DNA from: Forficula auricularia
Lineage: Eukaryota; Arthropoda; Insecta; Dermaptera; Forficulidae
Assembly (NCBI GenBank): GCA_024734495.1
Contig: JALMQS010000225.1
Coordinates: 3,556,369-3,620,368, forward strand
Direction of reading: 5' to 3'
Length of the DNA stretch: 64,000 nucleotides
Below, one piece after another: positions 63,831-64,000 of this stretch. A program made the translations under genes and the position numbers. The first letter of the stretch is position 1. Each line of letters begins with the position of its first letter. The notes under the pieces are model-generated. The model had not been told where the DNA came from, ran no database searches, and was given only the letters and a program-made list of their open reading frames with translations.

Positions 63831-64000
63831 ACTAAATGAAAAAATGGCACTTTTTGGCCTCTCGACGAGACCCCATGTAATTTTTGGCAAAACCGTCACG
63901 TGCTAAAATTCAACCTAATTGAATACTACAATTTGTGACTTTAATTGAGTCCATGGGTTCCGTAGTCTTTACCTGAGGACCCTTTGAAGCCACGCTTGCC

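Larger units (their letters stand above)
60063..64000 (+). mobile_element. Family F element, second copy with LINE and amplified units (runs off the window)
   Basis: It starts AAATAAACTGCAACGGATCG. The left arm runs to the palindrome centre at 60463. A LINE (60465-62165) takes the place of the proximal right arm. Ten ~118-bp units follow (62165-63296), then the unique 3' part with CATACATACATCCATCC and GACGAGACCCCATGTAATTT. Confidence 0.75.

Overview
The window is eukaryotic nuclear DNA, very AT-rich and dominated by transposable elements. It holds split coding sequence with GT..AG introns, mariner and hAT DNA transposons, several LINE lineages and tRNA-derived SINEs. The host gene and the repeats point to an arthropod, most likely an insect; the order cannot be fixed from the sequence. 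One 100-base gap (57057-57156) marks a draft assembly.

Only one host gene is recognised with confidence: the 3' half of a contactin-like cell-adhesion gene on the minus strand (45461 down to 31734). Ten exons join in frame through consensus splice sites. They encode the last Ig domain, four fibronectin type III domains and a C-terminal GPI-anchor signal, followed by an AATAAA signal. Immediately 5' in the gene (48141-49600) is a tandem array of about six units built around a 66-nt exon that would supply the end of the preceding Ig domain. Copies 1-3 keep a GTGAG donor, but only the second has an open frame in the right phase. Exons further 5' were not found and probably lie outside the window. 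Nearly every intron carries transposons: a hAT MITE, a pogo-like MITE, a mariner, LINEs, SINEs and foldback elements.

Region by region: 1-8 kb holds an inverted-repeat element with a LINE inside, a decayed mariner and a foldback family. 8-10.6 kb holds palindromic insertions with hammerhead-ribozyme-like cores, a SINE and a LINE tail. 11-24 kb holds elements carrying a ~118-bp minisatellite, an R2-like LINE 3' end, a large inverted-repeat element and nested MITEs. 24-31 kb holds LINE and SINE copies, dispersed repeats and a possible small secreted-protein ORF. 31.7-49.6 kb is the contactin locus. 49.6-57 kb is AT-rich with a segmental duplication and a long palindrome. 57-64 kb is LINE tails and two consecutive foldback/minisatellite elements, one split by a LINE.

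The most notable material is (a) the decaying exon duplications in contactin, (b) a set of palindromic repeats with 12-bp target duplications and hammerhead-like cores, one with its empty site preserved elsewhere in the window, and (c) two unrelated element types sharing the same minisatellite unit.
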